Shown here: piece after piece, positions 34,863-44,929 of the stretch
How the letters are laid out: every line of letters begins with the position of its first letter
Position numbering within the stretch: the first letter of the stretch is position 1
Origin: Neptunicella marina
GTDB lineage: Bacteria; Pseudomonadota; Gammaproteobacteria; Enterobacterales; Alteromonadaceae
NCBI RefSeq assembly: GCF_014270035.1
Contig: NZ_JACNEP010000004.1
Location: 248,001-312,000 of the forward strand
Reading direction: 5' to 3'
Length of the DNA stretch: 64,000 nt
The notes under the pieces: generated by a model
What the model saw: only the letters and a program-made list of their open reading frames with translations
What the model was told of the DNA's origin: nothing
Database searches by the model: none
Translations under genes and position numbers: made by a program

Positions 34863-35330
34863 GTGTTGGTCTCTTCACAAACAGTGAATTTGCGCCGTGC
34901 CGGAGCAAGTGATATTGCTGATATGTCACAGCTGTTTATGTTTTACAGCGGCCGGGATATAAGCGCGAATTTACAGCAATATATCGATCAGTATCCGGCC
35001 GCTCTGGCTGAGATTGAAGGGCGAATTGTTGGCTTTGCCTATAGCCGGACGTTTGCACCCGATGTACTTGAATTGTTGAATATTTTTGTAAAACAAGACT
35101 GTCAAAACAGTGGCTTAGGTTCCAAACTGCTGCGATTTTTTGAGTCGTTGGCATTTGACCATTATCAAGGTGTGGTTGCGGTTAATAGTCTGTTATATGC
35201 CAGTGCACGTAACAAACGTTTCGCATCAAATTTTTATCTAAAAAATCAATATGATACGATTTTGACGACAGAGAATAGCCGAATTTACGCCAAGCAAAGG
35301 AATGCGGTTGATGAGCCAGGCACTATGTAA
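34863..35330 (+). CDS. GNAT-family N-acetyltransferase
   Basis: A 155-residue protein with the GNAT core. It has an N-terminal LRRAGASDIADMSQLF strand-helix, a central LLNIFVKQDCQNSGLGSKLL segment carrying the acetyl-CoA loop (Q-x-x-G-L-G), and a C-terminal YASARNKR helix. I chose the GTG at 34863, which has GGGAG five bases upstream. The acceptor substrate is unknown. Its end overlaps the start of the next gene, so the two are translationally coupled. Confidence 0.75.
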   Translation: MLVSSQTVNLRRAGASDIADMSQLFMFYSGRDISANLQQYIDQYPAALAEIEGRIVGFAYSRTFAPDVLELLNIFVKQDCQNSGLGSKLLRFFESLAFDHYQGVVAVNSLLYASARNKRFASNFYLKNQYDTILTTENSRIYAKQRNAVDEPGTM

Positions 35331-36492
35331 AATTGGATTAATTAAATCCAGCGGAGATCATAATAAAGCGGCTGAAGCCATGTTTGCATCAGCGCAGCAT
35401 ATTGTTCAATCACGTAAGCAGCAATTACAAAACGCTGGTATTGATATTGAGTTAGTCGTGCTTGATGACTTCAGTGATGCCAGTACCAGTTGTCAAAAAG
35501 CCAAACAGTTAGTATCGCAGGGATGTCTGGCGGTAATTGGGCCTACCGATAGTCATTCATTCCATCAAATTCTGTTATCTAATGAAGTGGCTGATGTTCC
35601 TATCTTTGCCACTATTGCGTCGGCGAGTTTTTTATCCTCATTGCAATCACAGAGTTTTTTTCGTTTCACTAAATCTGATTATTTCAGGGCCGAGAAATTA
35701 TTACTTAATTTATCCAGTACCTATGCCAATGTGCAGGATGTGCTGGTTTATTCTCTTGCGGGACCTGAGTTCAGCTACGGTCAGCAGCTTAAATGCGATA
35801 TCACTCAGGCTGCCAGGGAACACAGGATTAATGTTATTCACCATGATTTTTCCAGGGATAATATGCCTGCGGTGTTTCCGGCTAAAAATGAACCTGCCGT
35901 GGTTTGTGCGCAAAGTGCGCATGTAGTTGAACTGGCAACACATCTTCGGGCACATAAATGTCGTTCGCAATTATATACGTTTGGCTCTAATTCGAATCTG
36001 CTCAATTCACTAACAGTCAATAGTATTGTTGCTACGGATCTGGACAGAGATGAAACCGATAGCATGATTGGTAAGGAACTAACACAGTACTTTGCAGATT
36101 TTCCCGACGTGCAGGACGCAGATACTTCCACCATGAATGCATTATGTGTTTTATGTAACTATTTGACTGATAACCCAAACGTTATGCAACAGGATATTGC
36201 CAATGCCCGACAATCCGTTATTAATCATCTCAGGCAACCCAAAGCAAAACGTACATTAAATGGTGATATCACTTTTTTAGAAAACGGTGAAATGGCTGGT
36301 GATGAAACCATTAGTTTGCTGAGGGTAAAAAAGCGGTTTAATCGTTACAGTTTTGTCCCCTTAAGTAAGAAAACAAAACCACATTATTATATGCGCTGGA
36401 ATAGCATTGGAGTTGTAAGCAATGTTATAAATATATTGGGTGTTGTTGTTGGGGTTGTCGGCATTGTTGTTACTTTGATAAATTTTATCTAG
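35311..36492 (+). CDS. Periplasmic-binding-protein-fold protein with C-terminal membrane anchor
   Basis: A 393-residue protein resembling type I periplasmic ligand-binding domains of branched-chain amino acid receptors: KIGLIKSSGDHNKA at the start and GCLAVIGPTDSHSFHQILLSNE near residue 70. It has no N-terminal signal peptide. A single hydrophobic helix lies at the very end (about 368-391, VVVGVVGIVVTLINFI), so it looks tail-anchored with the binding domain on the cytoplasmic side. The ATG at 35311 follows AAAGGA and overlaps the GNAT gene. The function is unknown; a sensor or substrate-holding partner of the acetyltransferase is only a guess. Its stop shares CTAG with the convergent gene. 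Confidence 0.6.
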   Translation: MSQALCKIGLIKSSGDHNKAAEAMFASAQHIVQSRKQQLQNAGIDIELVVLDDFSDASTSCQKAKQLVSQGCLAVIGPTDSHSFHQILLSNEVADVPIFATIASASFLSSLQSQSFFRFTKSDYFRAEKLLLNLSSTYANVQDVLVYSLAGPEFSYGQQLKCDITQAAREHRINVIHHDFSRDNMPAVFPAKNEPAVVCAQSAHVVELATHLRAHKCRSQLYTFGSNSNLLNSLTVNSIVATDLDRDETDSMIGKELTQYFADFPDVQDADTSTMNALCVLCNYLTDNPNVMQQDIANARQSVINHLRQPKAKRTLNGDITFLENGEMAGDETISLLRVKKRFNRYSFVPLSKKTKPHYYMRWNSIGVVSNVINILGVVVGVVGIVVTLINFI

Positions 36493-37076
36493 TCTGCCGC
36501 TTGTGGCTTATCAAAATGGTGGTGGTCAACCGGAGATGTCCAGTTTCCACCCCAGCGCCAGCCAGCTTGTTTAAAAGCTTGTACAACAGCGTGCTGATTA
36601 TCAAATACACCTTTAAATCCGGGCTTATATCGTGCATTAGGTGGTGCAATGTTGCCATCTTCATAATGCACCGGATTCCAAAACGGATTGATATCCACCG
36701 CTTTACCTAAAGCATGCAGGGATAGCCTGTCTGTACCCGCAATTTTTCGATAGTTAAATGCTGAGCTGACATTATGTTGCATGGCCAGATCATCATCCCA
36801 TTGATATTCAACCAGCGGTATTACCTTGTGTACAATAAACCGGGTGTCGTAAATTAAACGGAAAATGTCTCGTACTTCGTCAGCGACCGTTTTATGCAGT
36901 ATAAATTGTCCCTGATGAGGCAGGTTGTCATCAGAAAAATAATCCACGTCCAGCAGTGTCAGTTGTTGAATAAGTTCTTGTGGAGCGGGACTACCCGCAA
37001 TGGCTTCACTAAAGCTGAGTTGACTGTCTATTATCACGTCCATGTGTCTGCATCTTTTAAATCGCAAAGGAGTCAC
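36489..37076 (-). CDS. M15-family murein carboxypeptidase / endopeptidase (VanY-like)
   Basis: A 195-residue protein with the M15 zinc motif: SLHALGKAVDINPF near residue 119 (H-x6-D) and DHHHFD near 183. There is no signal peptide, so it may act in the cytoplasm on imported peptides. M15 enzymes are D-Ala-D-Ala carboxypeptidases or L-Ala-D-Glu endopeptidases; the latter would match the murein theme of this region. A GTG starts the 195-residue form, while an in-frame ATG at 37043 would make it 11 residues shorter and is equally likely. It converges on the previous gene and shares stop-codon bases with it. Confidence 0.75.
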   Translation of the reverse strand: MTPLRFKRCRHMDVIIDSQLSFSEAIAGSPAPQELIQQLTLLDVDYFSDDNLPHQGQFILHKTVADEVRDIFRLIYDTRFIVHKVIPLVEYQWDDDLAMQHNVSSAFNYRKIAGTDRLSLHALGKAVDINPFWNPVHYEDGNIAPPNARYKPGFKGVFDNQHAVVQAFKQAGWRWGGNWTSPVDHHHFDKPQAAD

Positions 37077-37523
37077 AGATTAACCAAGCAATAATTGCAA
37101 TTCAATCTGCATTTATAAGCGGTTAAGCAGGTTAGTGGAATCCAGCGTGAAATTTTAAAAAAACAGCTGATCCATATGAGTGTATTTTTCGTATAACCTG
37201 TTGTTTATTTTTAAGTAGAGTTGCATCAAAAACAGCCGAAAATGTTCGCAAATTCACTATGTCTGACCTATATATTTAACAGCTCCGATTAGTGTTTATA
37301 TTGAGCTGTAAACGAACATCATCACGTTAGTGATCAGCTGTTTTTAGGTTACCAAAACTGAATATGTTGTAATTGATGTCGATACATATATTGTTACATG
37401 AATTGAAACTAATTTGATTCAATAAAATTACAAGGCTTGGATACCTTCACGTAATAATAAAATAAATCTGGTACGCAAAGGTTATGTGCAAACCAGACAG
37501 GCTTTCAGGAGTCGGACCGTTCT
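37077..37523. other. Intergenic region with nested inverted repeats
   Basis: About 450 bases upstream of the chemoreceptor. A 187-base block (37159-37345) is bounded by AAAAACAGCTGATC and its exact reverse complement. Nested inside are ATGTTCG/CGAACAT and ACAGCTC/GAGCTGT pairs. The rest shows no gene. Confidence 0.5.
37159..37345. repeat. Structured block with 14-bp terminal inverted repeats
   Basis: The outer arms are 14 of 14 identical (37159-37172 and 37332-37345), with two further nested 7-bp pairs between them and a small ATCAC/GTGAT hairpin at 37321-37334. It may be a folded RNA, a small MITE-like remnant or a large regulatory palindrome. Confidence 0.5.
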
Positions 37524-39152
37524 ATGAATATTCGTAATTTCCGTATTGGTATTCGCTCAACCATAGCGTTTGGCATCATGGGTAGCATATCGCTCATACT
37601 GGGTTTTTTTGGCATTCTGCAAATGAGTTCGCTGAATGACGAAGTGGATGTGATGGGAGAGCACAGATTACCCGCTTTAATTGCCATTAGCGATATGCAA
37701 AAGGATTTTTTGTTGTCCAGAGTTGAAACTGCAAATCTGGGGTATGCCAAGTCAGCACAGGAAAGACAGGTTATATTAGCCCGACTTGAAAAAGTACTGG
37801 CGCATTATGACGATGCTGAAAAACGCATGTTGTCACTGGCAAAAGCGCCTGAAGCAAGACGGATTCTGGAGCGTATTGACAAAAGCATGACAAAAACCAA
37901 GCAGCTGCGTAAAGAACTGGTTGCTATGTATGATGCCGGGCGCACTGAAGAAGCTAATATATTCAGAGAACAGGGATTTCTGGACGAAGTTGCTGAAATT
38001 ACTGACGCACTAATGGATTTATCTGATTTCCAGCAAAAACGTGCTGAAGATACATCGAATGATGCTCAAACATTGTATGACACCAGTACTGTGATGATGA
38101 TAGTGGTGATTATCTGTGCAGTGGTGGCAACAGGCGTTTTAGCTGTTGTCTTTAGTCGTTCACTGATTATTCCCATAGGGCAGGCGGTGGAAGTGGCTAA
38201 AACTATTGCCAGCGGAGATTTAAGTAAAGGTTACAGCGATGATGGTAAGGATGAAGCGGCGGATTTAATCCGGTCCTTGTCACAAATGCAGGATAATCTT
38301 AAAAGTACCATTCAGGCCATTGCCGATTCCTCCAATCAGTTAGCCGCCACCTCTGAAGAGTTGAGTCAGGTAACACACTCATCTTCTCAACATATTCGTA
38401 AGCAGGGTCAGGAGCTGGAGCAGGCTGCCACTGCTGTGAATGAAATGACCGCGGCGATTGAAGAAGTCGCCAGTAACACATCTTATACATCAAAAGAATC
38501 TGATAACGCGAATAAAACGGCAGTTACCGGTACTAAAAAAGTGCAGGAGACAATTCATACTATTGATGAATTGGTTAACGAGCTTAAAAGTACCATGCAA
38601 GGTGTCGATGCATTGGCCGGCAGGGTTAAAAGCATAGGCTCGGTGTTGGATGTTATTCGTGCAATAGCAGAGCAAACTAACTTACTGGCATTAAACGCGG
38701 CAATTGAAGCGGCGCGTGCCGGTGAGTCCGGCCGCGGATTTGCGGTAGTCGCAGACGAAGTACGCGCGTTGGCGCATCGTACGCAGGAGTCTACCAAAGA
38801 GATCGAAAATATGATTACTTTGACGCAAGGTGATACCGAAAAAACCGTATCATCTATGGCGCAAAGTAATGAGCGTGCCAGTCAAACATTAGCGGTAGCG
38901 AATCAGGCCGGTGAGGCGTTGCAGCAAATAGGTGACATTATTAGCCAGATTAACGAACAGAACCTCACCATTGCCAGTGCTGTCGAGCAACAGGCGCAGG
39001 TGGCTAAAGAAGTGGATCGTAATCTGGTGAATATTCGTGATTTAGCAGAACAAACATCAGATGGCGCCGAGCAATCTAATATAGCATCAGCAGAGCTTGC
39101 CAAGCTGGCAGAGAACCTTAACAACATGGTTCACCAGTTCCGGTTGTCATAA
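37524..39152 (+). CDS. Methyl-accepting chemotaxis protein
   Basis: A 542-residue chemoreceptor. Transmembrane helix 1 (about residues 15-36) is followed by a four-helix-bundle periplasmic sensor domain to about 190, helix 2 (about 190-212), a HAMP linker ([15 protein letters not shown]) and the cytoplasmic coiled-coil signalling domain. The conserved hairpin tip is [20 protein letters not shown]. There is no CheB/CheR-binding pentapeptide at the C-terminus. The ligand is unknown. It is transcribed alone and ends in a strong terminator. Nearness to the murein locus makes cell-wall fragments a possible attractant, but nothing in the sequence shows it. Confidence 0.93.
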   Translation: MNIRNFRIGIRSTIAFGIMGSISLILGFFGILQMSSLNDEVDVMGEHRLPALIAISDMQKDFLLSRVETANLGYAKSAQERQVILARLEKVLAHYDDAEKRMLSLAKAPEARRILERIDKSMTKTKQLRKELVAMYDAGRTEEANIFREQGFLDEVAEITDALMDLSDFQQKRAEDTSNDAQTLYDTSTVMMIVVIICAVVATGVLAVVFSRSLIIPIGQAVEVAKTIASGDLSKGYSDDGKDEAADLIRSLSQMQDNLKSTIQAIADSSNQLAATSEELSQVTHSSSQHIRKQGQELEQAATAVNEMTAAIEEVASNTSYTSKESDNANKTAVTGTKKVQETIHTIDELVNELKSTMQGVDALAGRVKSIGSVLDVIRAIAEQTNLLALNAAIEAARAGESGRGFAVVADEVRALAHRTQESTKEIENMITLTQGDTEKTVSSMAQSNERASQTLAVANQAGEALQQIGDIISQINEQNLTIASAVEQQAQVAKEVDRNLVNIRDLAEQTSDGAEQSNIASAELAKLAENLNNMVHQFRLS

Positions 39153-39167
39153 CCATATATCGCAATT

Positions 39168-39195
39168 AAAAAACGCCGGTCTTCCGGCGTTTTTT
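39168..39195. terminator. Bidirectional terminator after the chemoreceptor
   Basis: The stem AAAAAACGCCGG / CCGGCGTTTTTT with a 4-base loop lies between the convergent chemoreceptor and LysR genes. Confidence 0.92.
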
Positions 39196-39217
39196 ATATG
39201 TACAATCAGGTTAAAAT

Positions 39218-40216
39218 TTAACTGGCTTTTTGCATTGCTGTCATTTGTTGTCCGGCCCGCTCAGCCATACATTGCTGGTTTTTACACAAAAATTGCTCCA
39301 TCACCTGACGGTGACGTAAAGCATCCTCGGTCACAATATTTTTAATATGACGACGTAACCATAACAGCCCGCCATCCCTGTCCTGACGTTTATGCCACAA
39401 GCTGGATAATTGTGAAGACTGAATCTCTAACGGCACTTTAGTCGCGGCGATATCACCACAAATTATGGCTTTTTCAACCGTGGCAGTGGGGACAACAGAA
39501 ATCAGGTTGCTGCTTTTGAGTAAAGGTACAACCGCAGAGAAGTGGTTAACGGTACAGGCAATACGACGACTCAGGCCTTCCTGCATCAGTGCGGCATCTG
39601 TCATGCCGGTTGGATCGCCGGATAATGAGACTAATAGGTGATCGGCCGCCGCGAATTCTTCCAGAGTCAGATTCGCTTTTGCCAGCTGATGACCCGGGCG
39701 CATAGCGACCACATAACAGGTACTTAAAATATGCTCGCTGCGGATAACAGATGGTGGATTATTAATCGAACCTATCACCATATCCACTCGTGCATCATCC
39801 AGTAATTGTTCGGCATTGGTATGATTGTAGGGGATGGCATGTATATCGATGCCCGGTGCTTCGCGTTCGATAATCTGGCGTAACGGTGCCCACACCATAT
39901 CGACAAAGATATCGGCCATACAAATACGAAATGCACGTTTGGCGGTTGCCGGATCAAATTCTCGCGGATCAACCGCATCGGCAAGTTGACCTAAAGGGTG
40001 TTTTACCTGATTCCATAAATTTTGTGCATAGACGGTGGGTTGGATATTACGACCGTCTTTAACAAACAGTTCATCTTTCCACACACTGCGCATTCTACTC
40101 ACGGCATTTGATACTGCAGGTTGCGTCATTGCTAGCCTGTCGGCTGCCCGGGTTATTGAGCGTTCTGTCATCACAGCGTCAAAAACCATCAGTAAATTAA
40201 GTTCCTGAGCCCGCAT
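39218..40216 (-). CDS. LysR-family transcriptional regulator of the RND pump
   Basis: A 332-residue LysR regulator. The N-terminal winged helix (ELNLLMVFDAVMTERSIT, then ADRLAMTQPAVSNAVSRMR) covers about residues 5-65. An effector-binding domain of the NodD/MexT-like type follows. It is divergent from the RND operon across 138 bases, the classic arrangement of a local activator or repressor. A GGAG ribosome binding site precedes the ATG. The inducer is unknown. Confidence 0.88.
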   Translation of the reverse strand: MRAQELNLLMVFDAVMTERSITRAADRLAMTQPAVSNAVSRMRSVWKDELFVKDGRNIQPTVYAQNLWNQVKHPLGQLADAVDPREFDPATAKRAFRICMADIFVDMVWAPLRQIIEREAPGIDIHAIPYNHTNAEQLLDDARVDMVIGSINNPPSVIRSEHILSTCYVVAMRPGHQLAKANLTLEEFAAADHLLVSLSGDPTGMTDAALMQEGLSRRIACTVNHFSAVVPLLKSSNLISVVPTATVEKAIICGDIAATKVPLEIQSSQLSSLWHKRQDRDGGLLWLRRHIKNIVTEDALRHRQVMEQFLCKNQQCMAERAGQQMTAMQKAS

Positions 40217-40354
40217 CTTAATTACTCCACTGCTAAATATTCTACAAAATATATCATTAAAAATGATGATACGAACACAAATACATAATTATTTTTATTG
40301 ATTTGTTTGTTCCATACTGCACAACCTGAAAAATAGTTAGACCAAGGAACAAAC

Positions 40355-41608
40355 ATGAAAACCGCAAAATTAATGCAAACTATGCTATTGACTGGCGCAA
40401 TGGCGTTGCTGGCGGGATGCGGTGATGAGGTACCGGCTCAGCAAGCCGCGCCTGCTGCTCCCCAGGTGAGTGTAGCCAGTGTTGTTAGTGAACGACTGAC
40501 GGAATGGGACGAATTCACTGGCCGTTTAGAAGCACCACAAACGGTAGAACTGCGTCCACGTGTATCTGGTTACGTGGATATCGTCGCATTTAAAGAAGGT
40601 AGTCTGGTTAAAGCCGGTGACACCTTGTTTATGATTGATAACCGTCCGTATAAAGCTGAAGTCAAACGTCTGCAAGCACAACTTTTGGTGGCACAAAGTC
40701 AGCAGGAGCTGGCTGAGCGTGAATTACATCGTGCGAAAAACTTATCGGGCAAACAGGCGATTGCTGAAGAATTACTGGATAACCGTCGTGCCACCTTGCA
40801 ACAGGCTGAAGCGTCAGTTGAATCGGTAAAGGCGGCGCTGGAACTGGCTAAACTGAACTTAGGTTATACCCGTGTAGAAGCGCCAATTAGTGGCCGTGTA
40901 TCACGTGCGTTAATCACTCAGGGTAACTATGTGAATGCCGGACAAAGTGTTTTGACCAGCATAGTGTCTACCGAGCGTTTATATGCCTATTTTGACGCTG
41001 ATGAGCAAACGCTGCTTAAGTACAAACGTTTAGATCTTAACGGTGAAGGTAGTCCTGATGGTTCTAAGCATCGTACCGTATTGATGTCGCTTGCCAGCGA
41101 TAACGAATACCGCTTTAAAGGCGAACTGGATTTCTTTGACAACCAGGTCAATGTGCATACCGGCACTATTCGCGCTCGTGCAGTATTTGATAACCAACAA
41201 GCTGGTTTAGTACCTGGTTTGTTTGCGCGAATTAAGTTGGTGGGAAGCGCAAGTTATCAGGGCATTTTAATTGATGACAAAGCCATCGGTACTGATCTGG
41301 ATAATAAATTCGTCCTGGTGGTTAACGATGACAACCTGGTGAATTACCGCGCGGTTGAACTGGGCGAAAAAGTTCAGGGCTTACGTATCATCAAATCAGG
41401 TTTATCTGCCGGAGATAAGATAGTCGTGAACGGTCTGCAACGTGTTCGTCCTGGCAGCAAAGTAACCGTTCAAGCTGTAGATATGGTGGCGCAGAAAACC
41501 ATTGATCGCATTCAGGCATTGCAACAACGCATGGATGGCGAAAATGAAGATAGTCTGGCCGCTGACCTTAGCATCGAGAAAGCCACTGCAGTGGCAGGAA
41601 GTAAATAA
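40355..41608 (+). CDS. RND efflux pump periplasmic adaptor (membrane fusion protein)
   Basis: A 417-residue adaptor lipoprotein (LLAGC, cysteine 22). It has the biotinyl-lipoyl halves (VELRPRVSGYVDIVAFKEGS near residue 68 and APISGRVSRALITQGNYV near 176), a coiled coil between them, and the beta-barrel and membrane-proximal domains after. It links the inner-membrane pump encoded two bases downstream to an outer-membrane channel. No TolC-type channel gene lies nearby, so a shared one is probably used. The closest styles are MexE/AcrA adaptors. The ATG has AAGGAAC upstream. Confidence 0.92.
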   Translation: MKTAKLMQTMLLTGAMALLAGCGDEVPAQQAAPAAPQVSVASVVSERLTEWDEFTGRLEAPQTVELRPRVSGYVDIVAFKEGSLVKAGDTLFMIDNRPYKAEVKRLQAQLLVAQSQQELAERELHRAKNLSGKQAIAEELLDNRRATLQQAEASVESVKAALELAKLNLGYTRVEAPISGRVSRALITQGNYVNAGQSVLTSIVSTERLYAYFDADEQTLLKYKRLDLNGEGSPDGSKHRTVLMSLASDNEYRFKGELDFFDNQVNVHTGTIRARAVFDNQQAGLVPGLFARIKLVGSASYQGILIDDKAIGTDLDNKFVLVVNDDNLVNYRAVELGEKVQGLRIIKSGLSAGDKIVVNGLQRVRPGSKVTVQAVDMVAQKTIDRIQALQQRMDGENEDSLAADLSIEKATAVAGSK

Positions 41609-41610
41609 GC

Positions 41611-44600
41611 GTGAGATTTTCCCAGTTCTTTATTCACCGCCCGATATTCGCGGCGGTAATTTCACTGATTATTTTTATAGCCGGTGCAATTGCTATGTGG
41701 CAGTTGCCCATTACTGAATATCCCGAAGTGGTGCCACCTACCGTGGTGGTTAATGCAACATATCCGGGCGCTAACCCCAAAGTAATAGGCGCCACGGTGG
41801 CGACACCTTTGGAGCAGGCGATTAAAGGTACTGAAGATATGCTGTACATGTCTTCACAATCTACCTCTGATGGCCGTTTAACCCTGACGGTGACCTTTGC
41901 GATTGGCACCGATGTAGATAAAGCACAAACGCTGGTGCAAAACCGGGTTAACCGGGCTTTACCTCGTTTGCCACAGGAAGTGCAGCAACTGGGGGTGGTC
42001 ACGCAGAAATCCTCACCGGATTTAACCATGGTGGTGCACTTAACTTCACCCAACAATCAGTACGATATGTTGTACCTGTCTAACTATGCCAATTTGTATG
42101 TAAAAGATGAACTGGCAGGATTAAACGGGGTGGGCGAAGTGCGTTTGTTTGGTGCTGGCGAATACAGTATGCGTGTGTGGCTGGACCCGGACAAGGTGGC
42201 GGCGTTAGGTTTAAGCGCCATGGATGTGGTTAGTGCCATTCGTGAACAAAATAAACAAGCGGCAGCAGGTAGCCTCGGTTCTCAACCAACCGGTGACAAC
42301 GAATTCCAGTTACTGATTAATATTAAAGGCCGTTTAACCACTGAAGATGAATTTAAAAACATCATTATTAAAGTGGGTGAGCAGGGTCAAATCACCCGCT
42401 TAAAAGATATTGCCGAAGTAAAAATGGGCGCAGATTTTTATGCACTACGTTCATTACTGGATAACAAATCTGCCGTTGCAATCCCTGTTTTTCAGCGCCC
42501 CGGTTCAAACGCGATTCAAATCTCGGATGATGTACGCGCTAAAATGGCCGAGCTTAAAAAAGCCTTTCCCGCCGGCGTTGACTACTCGATTGTGTATGAC
42601 CCTACCGTGTTTGTACGCGGCTCAATAAAAGCGGTGGTAAAAACCCTGTTTGAAGCGCTGTTACTGGTGGTGTTTGTGGTGGTGTTATTCCTGCAAACCT
42701 GGCGTGCGTCAATTATTCCTCTGGTCGCTGTACCTGTGTCACTGGTCGGTACCTTTGCAATCATGCATTTGATGGGATTTTCACTTAATGCGCTTTCATT
42801 ATTTGGTTTAGTACTGGCAATTGGGATAGTCGTGGACGATGCCATCGTGGTGGTGGAAAACGTTGAGCGTAATATCAGTGAAGGTCTGGTGCCGATTGAA
42901 GCGACCAAAAAAGCCATGGGTGAAGTAACCGGGCCTATTATCGCGACCACCTTAGTGTTGGCGGCAGTATTTATCCCAACGGCGTTTATGTCGGGCCTGA
43001 CCGGTCGTTTTTATAGTCAGTTTGCATTGACCATCACAATTTCTACTGTGATTTCGATGATTAACTCCTTGACCCTGAGCCCTGCCTTAGCTGCGTTGTT
43101 GCTAAAAGGTCATGACCATCCAAAAGACTGGTTATCTCGCCTGATGGATAAAGCCTTTGGTGGCTGGTTGTTTGGTCCGTTTAATCGTCTGTTCAGCCGT
43201 GGCGCTAATGCCTATGCCGTTGCGGTGAAAAAGATCATCCGTGCGGGTGGCATCGTACTGGCGTTATATGCCGGATTACTGGCATTAACCTATACCCAGT
43301 TTGTGAATACCCCTACCGGTTATGTACCTGGTCAGGATAAACAATATCTGGTGTCTTTTGCTCAGTTGCCGGATGCTGCCTCGCTGGATCGTTCCGAAGC
43401 CGTTATCCGTAAAATGTCGGAAATTGCATTGAAACATCCTGGGGTTGAGTCGGCGGTGGCTTTCCCCGGCTTAAGCATCAATGGTTTCACCAATGCACCT
43501 AATGCCGGCATTGTATTTGTGACCTTAAAACCGTTCGAAGAGCGCAAGTCGGCAGATTTATCAGCTAACGCCATTGCTGGTAGTCTGGGCGCGCAGTTTG
43601 GTTCGATTCAGGATGCTTTTATTGCCATTTTCCCACCCCCGCCGGTTCAGGGCATGGGCACGATTGGTGGCTTTAAATTACAGATTCAGGATCGCGGCAA
43701 TCTGGGTTACGAAGAACTATACAAGGTAACCCAGAACGTATTGCACAAAGCGTGGGCCAATCCAAAACTGGCCGGTATATTCTCTGGTTATCAGGTAAAT
43801 GTACCGCAACTGGATGTGGAAATTGATCGTGAAAAAGCCAAGGCTCAAGGCGTAGCCATCAGCGATATCTTCAATACCATGCAGGTGTATTTAGGCTCGT
43901 TGTATGTGAATGACTTCAACCAGTTTGGACGTAACTATAAGGTGAATATTCAGGCAAAAGACAGATTCCGTCAGGAGCCTGAGCAAATCACCCAAATGAA
44001 AGTACGTAACCAAAATGGTGACATGATACCGCTTGGCTCTTTTATTAAGGTTAGCCATTCAGCGGGGCCCGATCGTGTTATGCACTACAATGGTTATATC
44101 ACAGCTGAAATTAATGGTGCGGCGGCACCGGGATTCAGCTCGGGGGAAGCGCAGGCTGAAATTGAGAAAATTCTGGACGAGACCTTGCCCATTGGCATGA
44201 GCTACGAGTGGACTGATTTGACCTACCAGCAGATTCTGGCCGGTAATACCGCAATGTTAATCTTCCCGTTAGTGGTGTTGTTAGTGTTTCTGGTATTAGC
44301 TGCTCAGTATGAAAGTTTAAGTCTGCCGCTGGCGATTATTCTAATCGTGCCTATGACCTTGTTATCAGCCATGACGGGCGTGATTTTAACCCATGGTGAT
44401 AACAACATATTCACTCAGATAGGCCTGATAGTACTGGTGGGTCTGGCAACCAAAAACGCCATCTTAATCGTTGAATTTGCCAAGGAAAAAGAAGACCACG
44501 GCTTGTCGCTGATGGATGCCATTATGGAAGCCACACGCTTGCGTTTGCGCCCAATCCTGATGACGTCATTTGCCTTTATCATGGGTGTGGTACCTATGGC

Positions 44601-44769
44601 GATTGCCACTGGCGCCGGTGCTGAAATGCGCCGTGCGATGGGCATCGCGGTTTTCTCAGGCATGTTAGGGGTAACCTTCTTTGGATTACTGTTAACCCCA
44701 CTGTTTTACCATGTGGTGCGTCGTCGTCGCGCCGCACGTCAAGCCCGTCAACTTGAACAGGCTAATTAA
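41611..44769 (+). CDS. RND (HAE1) multidrug efflux transporter
   Basis: A 1052-residue, 12-helix proton antiporter of the AcrB/MexF class. The N-terminus FIHRPIFAAVISLIIFIAG and the proton-relay aspartate pair in AIGIVVDDAIVVVENVERN (about residues 400-418) are present. Two large periplasmic loops hold the porter domains. It starts with GTG directly after the adaptor gene, so the two are one operon. Likely substrates are hydrophobic drugs or toxic metabolites, not knowable from sequence. The divergent LysR gene is the likely regulator. It ends in a terminator, followed by a MITE-like element. Confidence 0.94.
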   Translation: MRFSQFFIHRPIFAAVISLIIFIAGAIAMWQLPITEYPEVVPPTVVVNATYPGANPKVIGATVATPLEQAIKGTEDMLYMSSQSTSDGRLTLTVTFAIGTDVDKAQTLVQNRVNRALPRLPQEVQQLGVVTQKSSPDLTMVVHLTSPNNQYDMLYLSNYANLYVKDELAGLNGVGEVRLFGAGEYSMRVWLDPDKVAALGLSAMDVVSAIREQNKQAAAGSLGSQPTGDNEFQLLINIKGRLTTEDEFKNIIIKVGEQGQITRLKDIAEVKMGADFYALRSLLDNKSAVAIPVFQRPGSNAIQISDDVRAKMAELKKAFPAGVDYSIVYDPTVFVRGSIKAVVKTLFEALLLVVFVVVLFLQTWRASIIPLVAVPVSLVGTFAIMHLMGFSLNALSLFGLVLAIGIVVDDAIVVVENVERNISEGLVPIEATKKAMGEVTGPIIATTLVLAAVFIPTAFMSGLTGRFYSQFALTITISTVISMINSLTLSPALAALLLKGHDHPKDWLSRLMDKAFGGWLFGPFNRLFSRGANAYAVAVKKIIRAGGIVLALYAGLLALTYTQFVNTPTGYVPGQDKQYLVSFAQLPDAASLDRSEAVIRKMSEIALKHPGVESAVAFPGLSINGFTNAPNAGIVFVTLKPFEERKSADLSANAIAGSLGAQFGSIQDAFIAIFPPPPVQGMGTIGGFKLQIQDRGNLGYEELYKVTQNVLHKAWANPKLAGIFSGYQVNVPQLDVEIDREKAKAQGVAISDIFNTMQVYLGSLYVNDFNQFGRNYKVNIQAKDRFRQEPEQITQMKVRNQNGDMIPLGSFIKVSHSAGPDRVMHYNGYITAEINGAAAPGFSSGEAQAEIEKILDETLPIGMSYEWTDLTYQQILAGNTAMLIFPLVVLLVFLVLAAQYESLSLPLAIILIVPMTLLSAMTGVILTHGDNNIFTQIGLIVLVGLATKNAILIVEFAKEKEDHGLSLMDAIMEATRLRLRPILMTSFAFIMGVVPMAIATGAGAEMRRAMGIAVFSGMLGVTFFGLLLTPLFYHVVRRRRAARQARQLEQAN

Positions 44770-44796
44770 TTAGCCTGATTCGTCTAGCGTGGCCTG

Positions 44797-44841
44797 CCGC
44801 ACAGATACCTCTCCAAATTACGCTGTGCGGTGGGTTTTTTT
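44797..44841 (+). terminator. Terminator of the RND operon
   Basis: The arms CCGCACAG / CTGTGCGG flank an 18-base loop and are followed by TGGGTTTTTTT. Confidence 0.85.
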
Positions 44842-44929
44842 AGAGGCACTTGCCCAAACATTTCTAATCCCGGAGTGTAAGGGTAAGTTGTCTCGTTTTT
44901 CTCCTCTAAATTTCCGATTACCCTTTTTT

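Noticed and set aside
40355-44769. Complete tripartite efflux operon with outer-membrane channel
   Set aside because: Only adaptor and pump genes are present; the next DNA is a terminator and a mobile element.
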